A DNA stretch of 7,183 bases from Gammaproteobacteria bacterium (GTDB lineage: Bacteria; Pseudomonadota; Gammaproteobacteria; Steroidobacterales; Rariloculaceae): NCBI GenBank assembly GCA_016927175.1, contig JAFGNC010000118.1:1-7183 (forward strand), given 5' to 3'. Both the position numbers and the translations under genes were made by a program. Numbering within the stretch: the stretch's first letter is position 1; each line of letters starts with the position of its first letter. Below are positions 1-6,786 of this stretch, one piece after another. A model generated the notes under the pieces. It was not told the DNA's origin. It saw nothing but the letters and a program-made list of their open reading frames with translations, and made no database searches.

Positions 1-687
1 CACGAGCTGGACGTCGATTTCACGCGTGTCACCGCGCCGACGGCCGGCCGCGTTTCGTATCGGCGGGTCGACGTCGGCAACGCCGTCAGGGCCGACGACA
101 CCGTGCTGACGACGATCGTGTCGGTCGATCCCATCCATTTCGTGTTCCAGGGCTCCGAGGCCGCATATCTCAGGTACAAGCGGCAGGGAGGCGTCCGCGA
201 CGAAGGCGGCACGCCGGTGCGCATCCGCCTGCAGGACGAGGAAACCTATCGCTGGCAGGGGCGCGTCGATTTTCTGGACAACTCGATCGACTTCGGCTCC
301 GGCACGATCCGCGGCCGCGCCGTGGTGCCGAACCCGGACGGGTTCCTGACTCCGGGCATGTTCGGGCACATGCAGCTGCAGGCCTCGGAGCGCTACTCCG
401 GTCTGTTGCTGCCGGACACGGCCATCGCGACTCGCGGCGCGCAGCGCATCGTTTACGTCGTCGACGGCGACGGCATCGTCGCGGCGCGGGAAGTGCAGCT
501 CGGCCCGCTCCACGGCGGGCTGCGCGTGATTCGCTCCGGAATCACGGCTGACGATCGCGTCGTCGTGGACGGTCAGCAGCGCGCGCGCCCGGGCCAGGCC
601 GTCGACCCGCTCGTGAGCCGCATCGACGCGCCGGATCAGGGGCTGCCGCGGATCGTCGCGGCGGAGGCGGCGTCCCTCGCCGAGTGA
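1..687 (+). CDS. RND efflux periplasmic adaptor subunit (MexE-like membrane fusion protein), 5'-truncated
   Basis: This is the C-terminal 228 residues of a periplasmic adaptor that bridges an RND pump and an outer-membrane channel. The open frame runs to the first base, so the true start, signal sequence and most of the hairpin lie outside the window. Visible residues 7-19 (FTRVTAPTAGRVS) are the second lipoyl half-motif that follows the alpha-hairpin in this family. A beta-barrel follows, with FLDNSIDFGSGTIRGR at about 91-106 and NPDGFLTPGMFG just after it, both characteristic of adaptors. The last part is the membrane-proximal domain (LLPDTAI, VYVVDGDG, VVVDGQQRARPGQAV). The barrel motif and the TNPV-like segment SVDPIHFVF recall MexE more than AcrA; this is from memory, not a search. 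The gene ends with TGA at 685-687 and the pump gene begins 136 bases later, which identifies its partner. Confidence 0.95.
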   Translation, partial: HELDVDFTRVTAPTAGRVSYRRVDVGNAVRADDTVLTTIVSVDPIHFVFQGSEAAYLRYKRQGGVRDEGGTPVRIRLQDEETYRWQGRVDFLDNSIDFGSGTIRGRAVVPNPDGFLTPGMFGHMQLQASERYSGLLLPDTAIATRGAQRIVYVVDGDGIVAAREVQLGPLHGGLRVIRSGITADDRVVVDGQQRARPGQAVDPLVSRIDAPDQGLPRIVAAEAASLAE

Positions 688-823
688 CGCTTCCGCGCCG
701 CTGCGCACCGCGTGCTCGTGCCCCGGCGCCGTCGCCCCGGCCTCTGCCGCCGACCTCGCGCCGCCGTTCGAATCCGCCCGCCGCCGTTCCCGCCGAACCT
801 GATGACCGCAGACACTCATTGAT
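688..823 (+). other. C-rich gap between adaptor and pump genes
   Basis: This 136-base gap separates two genes that must act together. By hand count it has about 65 C and 37 G, a clear excess of C on the coding strand. I see no stem followed by a T tract, so no intrinsic terminator. There is no purine-rich ribosome binding site before the pump ATG at 824; the preceding bases are gacactcattgat. A six-codon frame (MTADTH, 802-822) ends one base before that ATG but also has no ribosome binding site of its own. An 11-base direct repeat (cgccgccgttc) occurs at 759-769 and 779-789. The gap may be simple spacer or a leader that affects pump expression. Confidence 0.5.
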
Positions 824-3800
824 ATGCGCCTGACTCGCTTTTTCGTCGACCGGCCGATCTTCGCGAGCGTGATCGCGATCGTGATCACGCTGATCGGGGC
901 CTTCGCCTATCCGCTGCTGCCGGTCGCGCAGTTCCCGCCGATCGCGCCGCCTTCCATCAACGTGTCCGTGCAGTATCCCGGCGCGTCGGCCGAGGTGATA
1001 TCGGAGACCGTGCTGGCGCCGCTCGAGCAGCAGATCAACGGCGTGGACAACATGCTGTACATGACTTCGACGGCGGTCGCGACCGGCCAGTCCTCGATCG
1101 TCGTGTCGTTCGAGCAGGGCACGGATCTCGACACGGCGCAGGTGCAGGTGCAGAACCGCGTCGCGACGGCCGAACCGCGCCTGCCGGAGGTCGTGCGCAA
1201 CCTCGGTATCGTCGTGTCGAAGCAGTCGCCCGGCTTTCTGATGCTGCTGACAATGAAGTCGTCCGATCCGAGCGTCGGCGTCGACTACATGGGCAACTGG
1301 GCCAACACCGTCGTGCGCGACCGGCTGTTGCGCCTCGAAGGCGTCGGCGACGTCCGCGTGTTCGGCGGCGGCGATTATGCGATGCGCGTCTGGATCGATC
1401 CCGACAGGGCCGCCGCGCGGAATCTGACGGCCGCCGAGATCGTCGCCGCGCTGCGCGGGCAGAACGTGCAGGTCGCCGCCGGCGCGATCGGACAGGCGCC
1501 GCTCGACGAGCAGTCGGCGGCCTTCCTGCTGCCGATCCAGATGCAGGGACGCCTGACCGACCCGTCGGAGTTCGAGGCCGTCGTGATCAAGACCGGACCG
1601 GACGGCGCCGTGACGCGGCTCGGCGACGTCGGCCGTGCCGAGCTCGCCCGGCGGGATTACGGCGTGCGGGCGTTCTCCGGGCCGCTGCCCACCGTAGGGC
1701 TCGCCGTGATCCCGCAGCCCGGCACGAACGAGCTGGCCGCCGCGGAGGCCGTCCTTGCGGAGATCGAGGCGCTGCAGCCGGAGTTCCCTCCCGGCGTCAG
1801 CTACAGCATGCCGTACAACCCGACGCAGTTCGTCGCCGCGTCGATCGACGCCGTGCAGACCACGCTGTTCGAGGCCATGCTGCTCGTGGTCGTCGTCATC
1901 GTCGTGTTCCTGCAGACGTGGCGCGCGGCGATCATCCCGATCGTCGTGATCCCGGTGGCGCTGATCGGCGCGATGGCCGCGCTGCTCGCGCTCGGCTATT
2001 CGCTGACGTCGCTCGCGCTGTTCGCGCTCGTGCTTTCCGTCGGGATCGTCGTCGACGACGCGATCGTCGTCGTCGAGAACGTCGAGCGGAACATCCGCGC
2101 CGGGCTGTCGCCGCACGAGGCCGCCCGCCGCACGATGGACGAGGTGTCGGGCGCGCTGATCGCGATCGGCCTGGTGCTGCTGTCGGTCTTCATCCCGACC
2201 GCGTTCGTGTCCGGCATCCCCGGCCTGTTCTACCGGCAGTTCGCGGTGACGATATCGGCGACGGCGGTGATCTCGCTGGTGCTGTCGCTGACGCTGACCC
2301 CCGCGATGGCGGCGCTGCTGCTTCGGCCGCACGACGCGGGGCACGCTGCGGGGCCGCGGTGGCTGAAGCCGCTGCGCCGGCTCGGCGGCGGGTTCAACCG
2401 CGGGTTCGATCGCCTGAGCGAAGGCTACGGCGTTCTGACGTCGAAAACCGTGCGCCGCGGCGCCCTGATGTTCACGCTTTATGCGGGACTTCTGCTGCTG
2501 ACGGGCTGGCGCTTCGTCGCGACCCCCGGCGGCTTCATCCCGGAGCAGGACCAGGGCGCCCTGATCGGCGTCATCACGCTGCCGCCGGGATCCTCGGCGG
2601 AGCGGACGGACGCGATCATGCAAGAGGCGATGACCATCGCCGAGGATCTCCCCGGCGTCGCCGAGGTCGTGGCGTTCTCCGGATTCAACGCAGCGAGCTC
2701 CTCGCAGGAAACGAATTCCGGGGCGCTGTTCATGCGTCTCGACCCGTTCGAGGAACGCGAGGAGCGCGGCGTCACGGCCGTCGGTCTCAGTCAGCAGCTG
2801 ACCGGCATGCTCGCCTCGATCCAGGGTGCCTCGATCGTCGTGATCCCGCCGCCGACCGTGCAGGGAATGGGTAACGGCGGCGGCTGGCGCATGATGATCG
2901 AGGACACGAGCGGCGCTGACTACGAGCAGCTCGAAGCGGTCGCCAACGACATGGTCGCGGCGACGGCCGACGTGCCGGAGGTCGTGGGCGCTTTCAGCCA
3001 GTTCAGCACCGGCGCACCGCGGCTCTTCGCCGATCTCGACCGCGACAAGGCGCAGCTGCTGGGCGTGCTTCCGTCGGACGTGTATTCGACGATGAACGTC
3101 TATCTCGGGTCGCTGTACGTCAACGACATGAACCTGTTCGGCCGGACCTACCAGGTCGTCGCGCAGGCTGAGCCGTCGCACCGCGACGAGCGCGCCGACA
3201 TCCTGAACCTGCGGGTGCGCTCGGCGAACGGCGGCATGGTGCCGCTCGCGTCGGTGCTCGAGCTGCGCGAGGATTCCGGCGCCACCCGCATCGTGCGTCA
3301 CAACCTTTTCACGACGGCCGATATCCGCGGGCAGCCCGCGCCCGGATACTCGTCGGCGCAGGCGCTCGAAGCGATGGAGCGGCTTGCGGCGGAGCGGTTG
3401 CCGCAGGGCATGAGGTTCGAGTGGACCGACATCGCGTTTCAGGAAAAGCTCGCCGGTGACACCGGCACACTGGTGTTCGGGCTCGCGGTGCTCTTCGTGT
3501 TTCTCGTGCTCGCCGCGCAGTACGAGGCGTTCACGCTGCCGTTGTCCGTGATCCTGATCGTGCCGATGTGTCTGCTTGCGGCGATTCTCGGCGTGAACCT
3601 GCGCGGCATGGACGTGAACATCCTGACGCAGATCGGCCTCGTCGTGCTGGTCGCGCTCGCGGCGAAAAACGCGATCCTGATCGTCGAGTTCGCGCGGCAA
3701 TACGAGGAACGCGACGGCATGAGCCGCTTCGACGCGGCCGTGGCCGCGGCCCGTACCCGGCTGCGTCCGATCCTGATGACGTCGTTCGCCTTCATCCTCG

Positions 3801-3985
3801 GCGTGCTGCCGCTCGCGATCGCCGCCGGACCCGGAAAGGAGATGCGCCAGGCGCTCGGCACGGCCGTGTTCTACGGCATGCTCGGCGTGACGCTGTTCGG
3901 GCTGATCTTCACGCCGGTCTTCTATGTCGCATGCCGCGCGCTGTCGTTGCGCGGGCGTGCGCCGGAGGGAGAGGGCAATGGCTGA
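824..3985 (+). CDS. RND multidrug efflux permease, HAE1 family (MexF/AcrB-like)
   Basis: This is a complete inner-membrane proton/drug antiporter of 1053 residues, close to AcrB's 1049. It should form the trimeric pump that captures hydrophobic or amphiphilic substrates and passes them to the outer-membrane channel. The N-terminus (MRLTRFFVDRPIFASVIAI) is the usual first membrane helix, followed by the porter signature PGASAEVI and FEQGTDLDTAQVQVQNR. A block of helices starts near residue 351. The proton-relay residues are present: D411 and D412 in VVDDAIVVVEN, K948 in AAKNAILIVEF, R979 and T986 in RLRPILMTSFAFILGVLPL. These match AcrB D407/D408, K940, R971 and T978. The segment GVGDVRVFGGGDYAMRVW followed by RNLTAAEIV resembles MexF-type pumps. 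The start at 824 fits the family N-terminus exactly although no ribosome binding site precedes it. The stop overlaps the channel gene. Substrates cannot be read from the sequence. Confidence 0.97.
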   Translation: MRLTRFFVDRPIFASVIAIVITLIGAFAYPLLPVAQFPPIAPPSINVSVQYPGASAEVISETVLAPLEQQINGVDNMLYMTSTAVATGQSSIVVSFEQGTDLDTAQVQVQNRVATAEPRLPEVVRNLGIVVSKQSPGFLMLLTMKSSDPSVGVDYMGNWANTVVRDRLLRLEGVGDVRVFGGGDYAMRVWIDPDRAAARNLTAAEIVAALRGQNVQVAAGAIGQAPLDEQSAAFLLPIQMQGRLTDPSEFEAVVIKTGPDGAVTRLGDVGRAELARRDYGVRAFSGPLPTVGLAVIPQPGTNELAAAEAVLAEIEALQPEFPPGVSYSMPYNPTQFVAASIDAVQTTLFEAMLLVVVVIVVFLQTWRAAIIPIVVIPVALIGAMAALLALGYSLTSLALFALVLSVGIVVDDAIVVVENVERNIRAGLSPHEAARRTMDEVSGALIAIGLVLLSVFIPTAFVSGIPGLFYRQFAVTISATAVISLVLSLTLTPAMAALLLRPHDAGHAAGPRWLKPLRRLGGGFNRGFDRLSEGYGVLTSKTVRRGALMFTLYAGLLLLTGWRFVATPGGFIPEQDQGALIGVITLPPGSSAERTDAIMQEAMTIAEDLPGVAEVVAFSGFNAASSSQETNSGALFMRLDPFEEREERGVTAVGLSQQLTGMLASIQGASIVVIPPPTVQGMGNGGGWRMMIEDTSGADYEQLEAVANDMVAATADVPEVVGAFSQFSTGAPRLFADLDRDKAQLLGVLPSDVYSTMNVYLGSLYVNDMNLFGRTYQVVAQAEPSHRDERADILNLRVRSANGGMVPLASVLELREDSGATRIVRHNLFTTADIRGQPAPGYSSAQALEAMERLAAERLPQGMRFEWTDIAFQEKLAGDTGTLVFGLAVLFVFLVLAAQYEAFTLPLSVILIVPMCLLAAILGVNLRGMDVNILTQIGLVVLVALAAKNAILIVEFARQYEERDGMSRFDAAVAAARTRLRPILMTSFAFILGVLPLAIAAGPGKEMRQALGTAVFYGMLGVTLFGLIFTPVFYVACRALSLRGRAPEGEGNG
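3964..3975 (+). promoter_or_regulatory. Ribosome binding site for the outer-membrane channel gene
   Basis: The purine run ggagggagaggg lies inside the last codons of the pump gene. GGAGG at 3964-3968 sits 9 bases before the ATG at 3978, a good spacing. It supports 3978 as the start of the channel gene and suggests that translation of pump and channel is coupled. The run also encodes pump residues, so part of the match could be chance. Confidence 0.6.
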
Positions 3986-5480
3986 TCCGACCGACGCGAC
4001 GGGCAGGGCAATGGTCGGGACTGCGTCCGGCGAGGCGGTACCGCCATCGACGGCAGCGCCGGCGAGTCGAATGGCCGTGCTGCGAGCTTGCGCGGCGTTC
4101 GCCTGCGCGGCAGTGCTCTCGGCCTGCGCCGTCGGCCCGGACTATCGCTCGCCGCTGCCCGACGCGCCGGCGCAGGCGCCGTTCGCGAGTGCCGACGCGG
4201 CCGGGTTCACGGCGGAAGAGCCGCCGGGAGAATGGTGGCGGCTCTACGACGATCCGGCGCTCGGCGCGGCCGTCGCACAGGCGCTCGACGCGAACAGGGA
4301 CCTGGCTGCCGCGGCGGCGAACATCGCGCGCGCCAGAGCCGTGCTGCGCGAGGCGCGCGGCGCGCGGCTGCCGGCGACGTCGCTCAGCGCGGGCTCGAGC
4401 ACCGGCCGCCAGAACATCGTCGGCATTTCGCCGCCGATCTCGTTCGAGGACACGATCTACAACGTCGGCTTCGACGTCTCGTATCAGGCCGATCTGTTCG
4501 GCAGAGTCCGGCGCGCCGTCGAGGCGTCTCGCGCGGAGGCCGAGGCCGTGCAGGCGGCTTACGACGTCACGCGCATCACGGTCGCGGCGGAGACCGCCCG
4601 CGCCTACGCCGATGCCTGCGCGGCCGGGTTTCAGCTCGACGTCGCGCGCGACAGCGTCGAGCTGCAGCGGCGCAGCTACGAGCTGACGCAGCGGCTTCTC
4701 GACGCCGGGCGCGGCACGGCCCTCGACGTCTCCCGCGCGGCGGCGGCGCTCGAGCAGACGCGCGCCGAGATCCCGGCGCTCGAAGCGGCCCGCAGCAGTG
4801 CGCTGTATCGGCTGGCCGTGCTGATGGGCAGGCCGCCGGCCGAGTATCCGCAAGCGGCAGCGGACTGCACCGTGTCGCCGACGCTGTCCGGGCAGATTCC
4901 GGTCGGTGACGGCGCGGCGCTGCTGAAGAGGCGGCCGGACGTGCGGCGGGCCGAGCGCGATCTCGCCGCCGCGACGGCGCAGGTCGGTGTCGCGGTCGCG
5001 GAGCTCTACCCGAGCGTGAGCATCGGTGCGGCGGCCGGATCGGTCGCGCTGTCGACGAGCGACCTCGGCGCCAGCGATGCCTCGCGCTGGAGCATCGGTC
5101 CGCTGCTCTCCTGGAGCTTTCCGAACCGGACGATCGCCCGGGCGCGCGTGCTTCAGGCGCAGGCTTCGGCCGAAGCCGCCCTCGCGGCGTTCGACGGCGT
5201 CTGGCTCGAGGCCCTGAGGGAAACCGAGACGGCGCTGTCCGATTACGCGAACGAGCTCGACCGCGTCGAGGCCCTCGCGGCCGCGCGCGATCACAGCGCG
5301 GACGCCGCTCGCCTCGCGAACGCGCGCTTCGAGGCGGGGCAGGTCAGCTTCCTCGACGTGCTGCAGGCCGAGCTGACGCTGACCGGCACCGAGATGGCGC
5401 TGGCGGAGTCGCGGTCGCGGCTGTCGACGCTGCAGATCGCGCTGTTTCTCGCGCTCGGCGGCGGCTGGAACGTGCCCTAG
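3978..5480 (+). CDS. Outer-membrane efflux channel lipoprotein (OprM/NodT family)
   Basis: This encodes the TolC-like trimeric exit duct of the pump, 500 residues from ATG 3978. A lipoprotein signal is clear: a hydrophobic stretch ends in LSAC followed by AVGPDYRSP, the usual start of mature OprM-type channels. The lipid-bearing Cys is residue 50 from this start. Family motifs follow in order: WWRLYDDPALGAAVAQAL, QADLFGRVRRAVEASRAEAEA, then the second repeat with LLKRRPDVRRAERDLAAATAQVG and VAELYPSVSIG, and finally ARFEAGQVSFLDVLQAELTL and a C-terminal ALGGGW. The two repeated halves match two outer membrane efflux protein domains. The start is uncertain: ATG 4071 would give 469 residues with a standard 18-residue signal peptide, while 3978 has the better ribosome binding site and overlaps the pump stop by 8 bases. 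Function and family are secure, the N-terminus is not. Confidence 0.95.
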   Translation: MADPTDATGRAMVGTASGEAVPPSTAAPASRMAVLRACAAFACAAVLSACAVGPDYRSPLPDAPAQAPFASADAAGFTAEEPPGEWWRLYDDPALGAAVAQALDANRDLAAAAANIARARAVLREARGARLPATSLSAGSSTGRQNIVGISPPISFEDTIYNVGFDVSYQADLFGRVRRAVEASRAEAEAVQAAYDVTRITVAAETARAYADACAAGFQLDVARDSVELQRRSYELTQRLLDAGRGTALDVSRAAAALEQTRAEIPALEAARSSALYRLAVLMGRPPAEYPQAAADCTVSPTLSGQIPVGDGAALLKRRPDVRRAERDLAAATAQVGVAVAELYPSVSIGAAAGSVALSTSDLGASDASRWSIGPLLSWSFPNRTIARARVLQAQASAEAALAAFDGVWLEALRETETALSDYANELDRVEALAAARDHSADAARLANARFEAGQVSFLDVLQAELTLTGTEMALAESRSRLSTLQIALFLALGGGWNVP

Positions 5481-5557
5481 CTCGCCCTGCGCAACGTCCC
5501 CGGCGCACGCGCTCGAAGCGGCCCGCGGCGGCATGTGCTTCCCGGCGTCCGACCCGT

Positions 5558-5563
5558 TATGCT
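5558..5563 (+). promoter_or_regulatory. Possible -10 promoter element upstream of the aminotransferase gene
   Basis: The hexamer tatgct, in the context cgttatgctcggc, resembles a sigma-70 -10 element. It stands out as one of the few AT-containing spots in the gap and lies 35 bases before the start codon at 5599. The bases about 17 upstream (gtgctt, 5535-5540) match TTGACA poorly. This is a weak prediction from sequence resemblance only. Confidence 0.25.
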
Positions 5564-5587
5564 CGGCGCTCTTTCGGGAAAGCTCAC

Positions 5588-5592
5588 GAGGA
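5588..5592 (+). promoter_or_regulatory. Ribosome binding site for the aminotransferase gene
   Basis: GAGGA lies 6 bases before the ATG at 5599. It decides the start: the frame is open further upstream (to a possible ATG at 5533), but the residues encoded there do not resemble the family, and the motif RHFLQIPGPSNVP begins 6 residues after the 5599 start. Confidence 0.7.
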
Positions 5593-5598
5593 CGACGC

Positions 5599-6786
5599 AT
5601 GACGAATCCGAGCGGCCGCCATTTCCTGCAGATTCCGGGGCCGAGCAACGTGCCCGACAGGATTCTGCGCGCGATCGACCGGCCGACGATCGATCACCGC
5701 GGCCCGGAATTCGGCGCGCTCGGCCGCGAAGTTTTGGAGGAGATCCGTAAAGTTTTCCGGACACGCCATCCGGTCGTCATCTATTCCTCTTCGGGCACGG
5801 GCGCATGGGAGGCCGCTCTCGTCAACGCGTTGTCGCCGGGCGATCGGATACTGCTCTGCGAGACGGGCCATTTCGCCGCGACGTGGCGGCAGCTGGCCGA
5901 GCGGCTCGGCTTCGAAGTCGAAATTCTGCCGACGGACTGGCGGCGCGGCGCCGATGCCGAGCAGATCGGGGCGCTGCTCGCGGAGGATCGCGGCGCGACG
6001 ATCAAAGCCGTCTGCGTCGTTCACAACGAAACCTCCACCGGCGTCGCCAGCCGGATCGCGGACGTACGCAAGGCGATGGATGCCGCGGGCCATCCGGCGC
6101 TGCTGCTGGTCGACACGATCTCATCGCTCGGGTCCATCGACTTCCGCATGGACGAATGGGGCGTCGACGTCACGATCGCGGGTTCACAGAAAGGTCTGAT
6201 GCTGCCGCCGGGTCTCGCCTTCAACGCCGTGTCCGACAAGGCGCTGGCGGCGAGCGCGCACTCGCGCAGCACGAAGTCCTACTGGGACTGGCAGGACATG
6301 CTCGCGGCGAACCGCGACGGCTATTTCCCGTATACGCCGTCGACCAATCTGCTGTTCGGGCTGCGCGAGGCGATTGCGATGCTGCTCGAGGAGGGGCTCG
6401 ACGCCGTCTTCGCACGCCATGCGCGGCACGGCGAGGCGACGCGGCGAGCCGTGGCGGCGTGGGGCCTCGACCTGCAGTGCGTGAACCCCGAGGAGCACAG
6501 CAACGTGCTGACCGCCGTCGTGATGCCGGAAGGCCACGACGCCGACTCGCTGCGCCGCACGATCCTCGAGACTTTCGACATGTCGCTCGGCGCGGGTCTC
6601 GGCCGGCTCGCCGGAAAGGTGTTCCGCATCGGCCATCTCGGCAGCTTCAACGACCTGATGCTGAGCGGCACGCTCGCCGGCGTCGAGATGGGCCTCGAGC
6701 TCGCCGGCGTGCCGCATCGGCCCGGGGGCGTGCAGGCGGCGCTCGAGCATCTGGCGGCGACGGCAACGGCGGCGCGGCGGGCGTGA
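5599..6786 (+). CDS. Class V PLP-dependent aminotransferase, serine-glyoxylate/alanine-glyoxylate type
   Basis: This is a complete 395-residue cytosolic fold-type I aminotransferase. Relatives convert serine or alanine plus glyoxylate to hydroxypyruvate or pyruvate plus glycine. Residues 7-19 (RHFLQIPGPSNVP) and 29-37 (PTIDHRGPE) are the N-terminal family signature. SSGTGAWEAAL (64-74) binds the cofactor phosphate, and HNETSTG (142-148) belongs to the active site. D172 in LLVDTISSLGS should contact the pyridine nitrogen, and K198 in AGSQKGLMLPPG is the Schiff-base lysine. R343 in FRIGHLG corresponds to the substrate-carboxylate arginine (Arg360 of human AGT). No catalytic residue appears missing. 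The start at 5599 is set by GAGGA and the family N-terminus. The permease gene overlaps its stop by 4 bases, so the substrate or product is probably linked to transport. Phosphonate transaminases and other class V members are less likely alternatives; the exact amino donor is not determined. Confidence 0.9.
   Translation: MTNPSGRHFLQIPGPSNVPDRILRAIDRPTIDHRGPEFGALGREVLEEIRKVFRTRHPVVIYSSSGTGAWEAALVNALSPGDRILLCETGHFAATWRQLAERLGFEVEILPTDWRRGADAEQIGALLAEDRGATIKAVCVVHNETSTGVASRIADVRKAMDAAGHPALLLVDTISSLGSIDFRMDEWGVDVTIAGSQKGLMLPPGLAFNAVSDKALAASAHSRSTKSYWDWQDMLAANRDGYFPYTPSTNLLFGLREAIAMLLEEGLDAVFARHARHGEATRRAVAAWGLDLQCVNPEEHSNVLTAVVMPEGHDADSLRRTILETFDMSLGAGLGRLAGKVFRIGHLGSFNDLMLSGTLAGVEMGLELAGVPHRPGGVQAALEHLAATATAARRA

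Larger units (their letters stand above)
5481..5598 (+). other. Gap between efflux operon and aminotransferase gene
   Basis: This 118-base non-coding stretch follows the channel stop codon. I see no intrinsic terminator, because no GC stem is followed by a T run. It holds the promoter-like and ribosome binding elements listed separately. A short inverted repeat (ctttc-gg-gaaag, 5571-5582) lies between them. It marks the point where gene function changes from efflux to small-molecule metabolism. Confidence 0.6.

Noticed and set aside
759..789. An 11-base direct repeat (cgccgccgttc) with a 20-base period in the adaptor-pump gap.
   Set aside because: Only two copies exist and the sequence is simple and GC-rich, so chance is likely; the rest of the 20-base unit does not match.
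2051..2080. Run of gtc/gac repeats that looks like a microsatellite.
   Set aside because: It encodes the conserved VDDAIVVVE proton-relay helix with biased codons; the repetition is explained by the protein.
1918..2874. A + strand open frame of 318 codons inside the pump gene, and a similar one at 3568-4686.
   Set aside because: Both are Arg/Ala/Pro-rich frame-shifted readings of the pump and channel genes. The real frames are unbroken through the regions, so no frameshift is implied.
542..3700. A 1052-codon open frame on the - strand opposite the pump gene.
   Set aside because: Its product is full of Arg, His, Asp and Gln with no recognisable domain, and it lies antisense to a clearly real pump gene. 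GC-rich third positions remove stop codons from the opposite strand.
5571..5582. Inverted repeat ctttc-gg-gaaag before the aminotransferase gene, as an operator or terminator.
   Set aside because: The stem is only 5 bases with a 2-base centre, does not extend outward, and has no T tract, so I do not call it.
3909..5648. A 579-codon open frame on the - strand opposite the channel gene.
   Set aside because: It has the same Arg-rich, low-complexity character and covers the well-conserved channel gene and the following gap, so it is a composition artefact.
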